A DNA stretch of 13,629 bases from Chloroflexota bacterium (lineage in GTDB: Bacteria; Chloroflexota; Dehalococcoidia; SHYB01): assembly GCA_016200725.1 (NCBI GenBank), contig JACQEE010000098.1, positions 1 to 13,629 of the forward strand. The letters are read 5' to 3'. The notes under the pieces were generated by a model that worked only from the letters and a program-made list of their open reading frames with translations, was not told the origin of the DNA and searched no databases. Shown piece after piece: positions 12,995-13,629 of this stretch; position 1 is the first letter of the stretch; each line of letters starts with the position of its first letter. The translations under genes and the position numbers were made by a program.

Positions 12995-13629
12995 ACATCA
13001 CCAAGATAGCTGTCAAGCGTCCGCTGACCACGATCATGGTGATCCTGGGGCTCGTCCTCTTCGGCGGACTGGGCTATACGCGGCTCCACGTCGCGCGCTT
13101 TCCGGCGACCAACTTCCCTAATATCACGGTCCAGGTGGGCTTCCCGGGGGCACCGGCCCAGGACGTCGACCAACTCGTCGCGGTGCCCATCGCCAAGGCG
13201 ATGAACGGCTTGTCCGGGGTGACTTCAATCACCAGCAGCGCCCGCGAGGGGCTGGCCTTTGTCAGCCTCACGCTCGCCGACGATGCCGACGCGAATCAGG
13301 CACTGCTCAACGTCCAGCGTGTCCTTGGCTCGATGGCCAGCCGCCTGCCGCCGGACATCACCCCCCCGAACGTCTTTAAGGCGGACATCAACTCTTTCCC
13401 GATCATGAACATCGCGCTCAGCGGCTCGGATAGCTCGCTGGTGCAACTCGCCAACCTCGCCAACAATACTATCGCTCCAGCGATTCAAGCCCTTCCTGGG
13501 GTGGCCACCGTGAATGTGTCCGGAGCGCCTGTCCCCGAGATCGACATTCGCGTCGACCCCGTCGCCCTGCAGACCTACGGCCTGACGCTTGAGCAGATTC
13601 AGCGCGCTATTTCTCAGGATGCCATCAAC
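12991..13629 (+). CDS. RND-family (AcrB/HAE1-like) efflux pump, N-terminal part, cut by window edge
   Basis: Frame open from GTG 12991 to the end (213 codons) and clearly continuing; full RND pumps are about 1,000-1,100 aa. It begins NITKIAVKRPLTTIMVILGL, a typical start with the first membrane helix at about 11-30. The porter subdomains follow: FPNITVQVGFPGAPAQDVD (42-60), VAVPIAKAMNGLSGV (63-77), SMASRLPPDITPP (114-126), and NTIAPAIQALPGVATVNVSG (159-178). EIDIRVDP (183-190) and LTLEQIQRAI (198-207) match the second porter strand-helix unit. Such pumps are proton-driven trimers exporting drugs or lipophilic compounds. It is coupled to the adaptor lipoprotein by a GTGA overlap. Proton-relay residues lie beyond the window, so function is inferred from family and context. 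Confidence 0.93.
   Translation, partial: MNITKIAVKRPLTTIMVILGLVLFGGLGYTRLHVARFPATNFPNITVQVGFPGAPAQDVDQLVAVPIAKAMNGLSGVTSITSSAREGLAFVSLTLADDADANQALLNVQRVLGSMASRLPPDITPPNVFKADINSFPIMNIALSGSDSSLVQLANLANNTIAPAIQALPGVATVNVSGAPVPEIDIRVDPVALQTYGLTLEQIQRAISQDAIN

Overview
The window is one stretch of a GC-rich (about 60-65% by eye), densely packed bacterial chromosome. It has eleven protein genes (one cut by the right edge), a seven-codon scrap of another gene at the left edge, and one tRNA gene. Several families together suggest a Chloroflexota-like (Dehalococcoidia or relative) environmental bacterium: a fused PilM-PilN, a DinB-fold TIGR03086-type protein, an SDR/AHSA1 pair, a class III CoA-transferase with a microsomal-type epoxide hydrolase, and an HlyD lipoprotein with an RND pump. 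The lineage is an inference from gene content, not shown by any marker gene.

Left block (1-3967, + strand): a tight operon for a type IV pilus or type II secretion-like assembly platform. It holds a PilO-like protein with two extra extracytoplasmic beta-sandwich domains, a PilM-PilN fusion, and a PilT-type retraction ATPase. Starts and stops overlap or nearly touch, and the operon continues to the left.

Middle block (about 3990-7320): an SDR oxidoreductase, apparently on a leaderless transcript, coupled to an AHSA1/SRPBCC protein. This pair converges on a DinB-like TIGR03086 protein, with the two stop codons physically overlapping. tRNA-Asp(GUC) and an MFS_3 exporter follow on the minus strand. 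The exporter's predicted promoter carries an 11-bp direct repeat at exactly two helical turns, a candidate operator.

Catabolic block (7428-10718, + strand): divergent from the exporter, one promoter drives an amidohydrolase-2 protein, an epoxide hydrolase and a class III CoA-transferase, separated by only 2-3 bp. The amidohydrolase has lost two of the expected metal ligands. The epoxide hydrolase keeps its complete catalytic set.

Right block (10719-13629, + strand): a 179-bp intergenic region dense in inverted repeats, then a membrane-fusion lipoprotein with 32-residue repeats in its coiled coil, translationally coupled to an RND pump gene that runs off the window.

I see no CRISPR array, insertion sequence, phage genes or wholly unknown gene cluster. 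The most unusual points are the pilus-platform domain fusions, the altered amidohydrolase active site, the exporter operator and the structured intergenic region at 10716-10814. No gap without a gene exceeds 300 bases.
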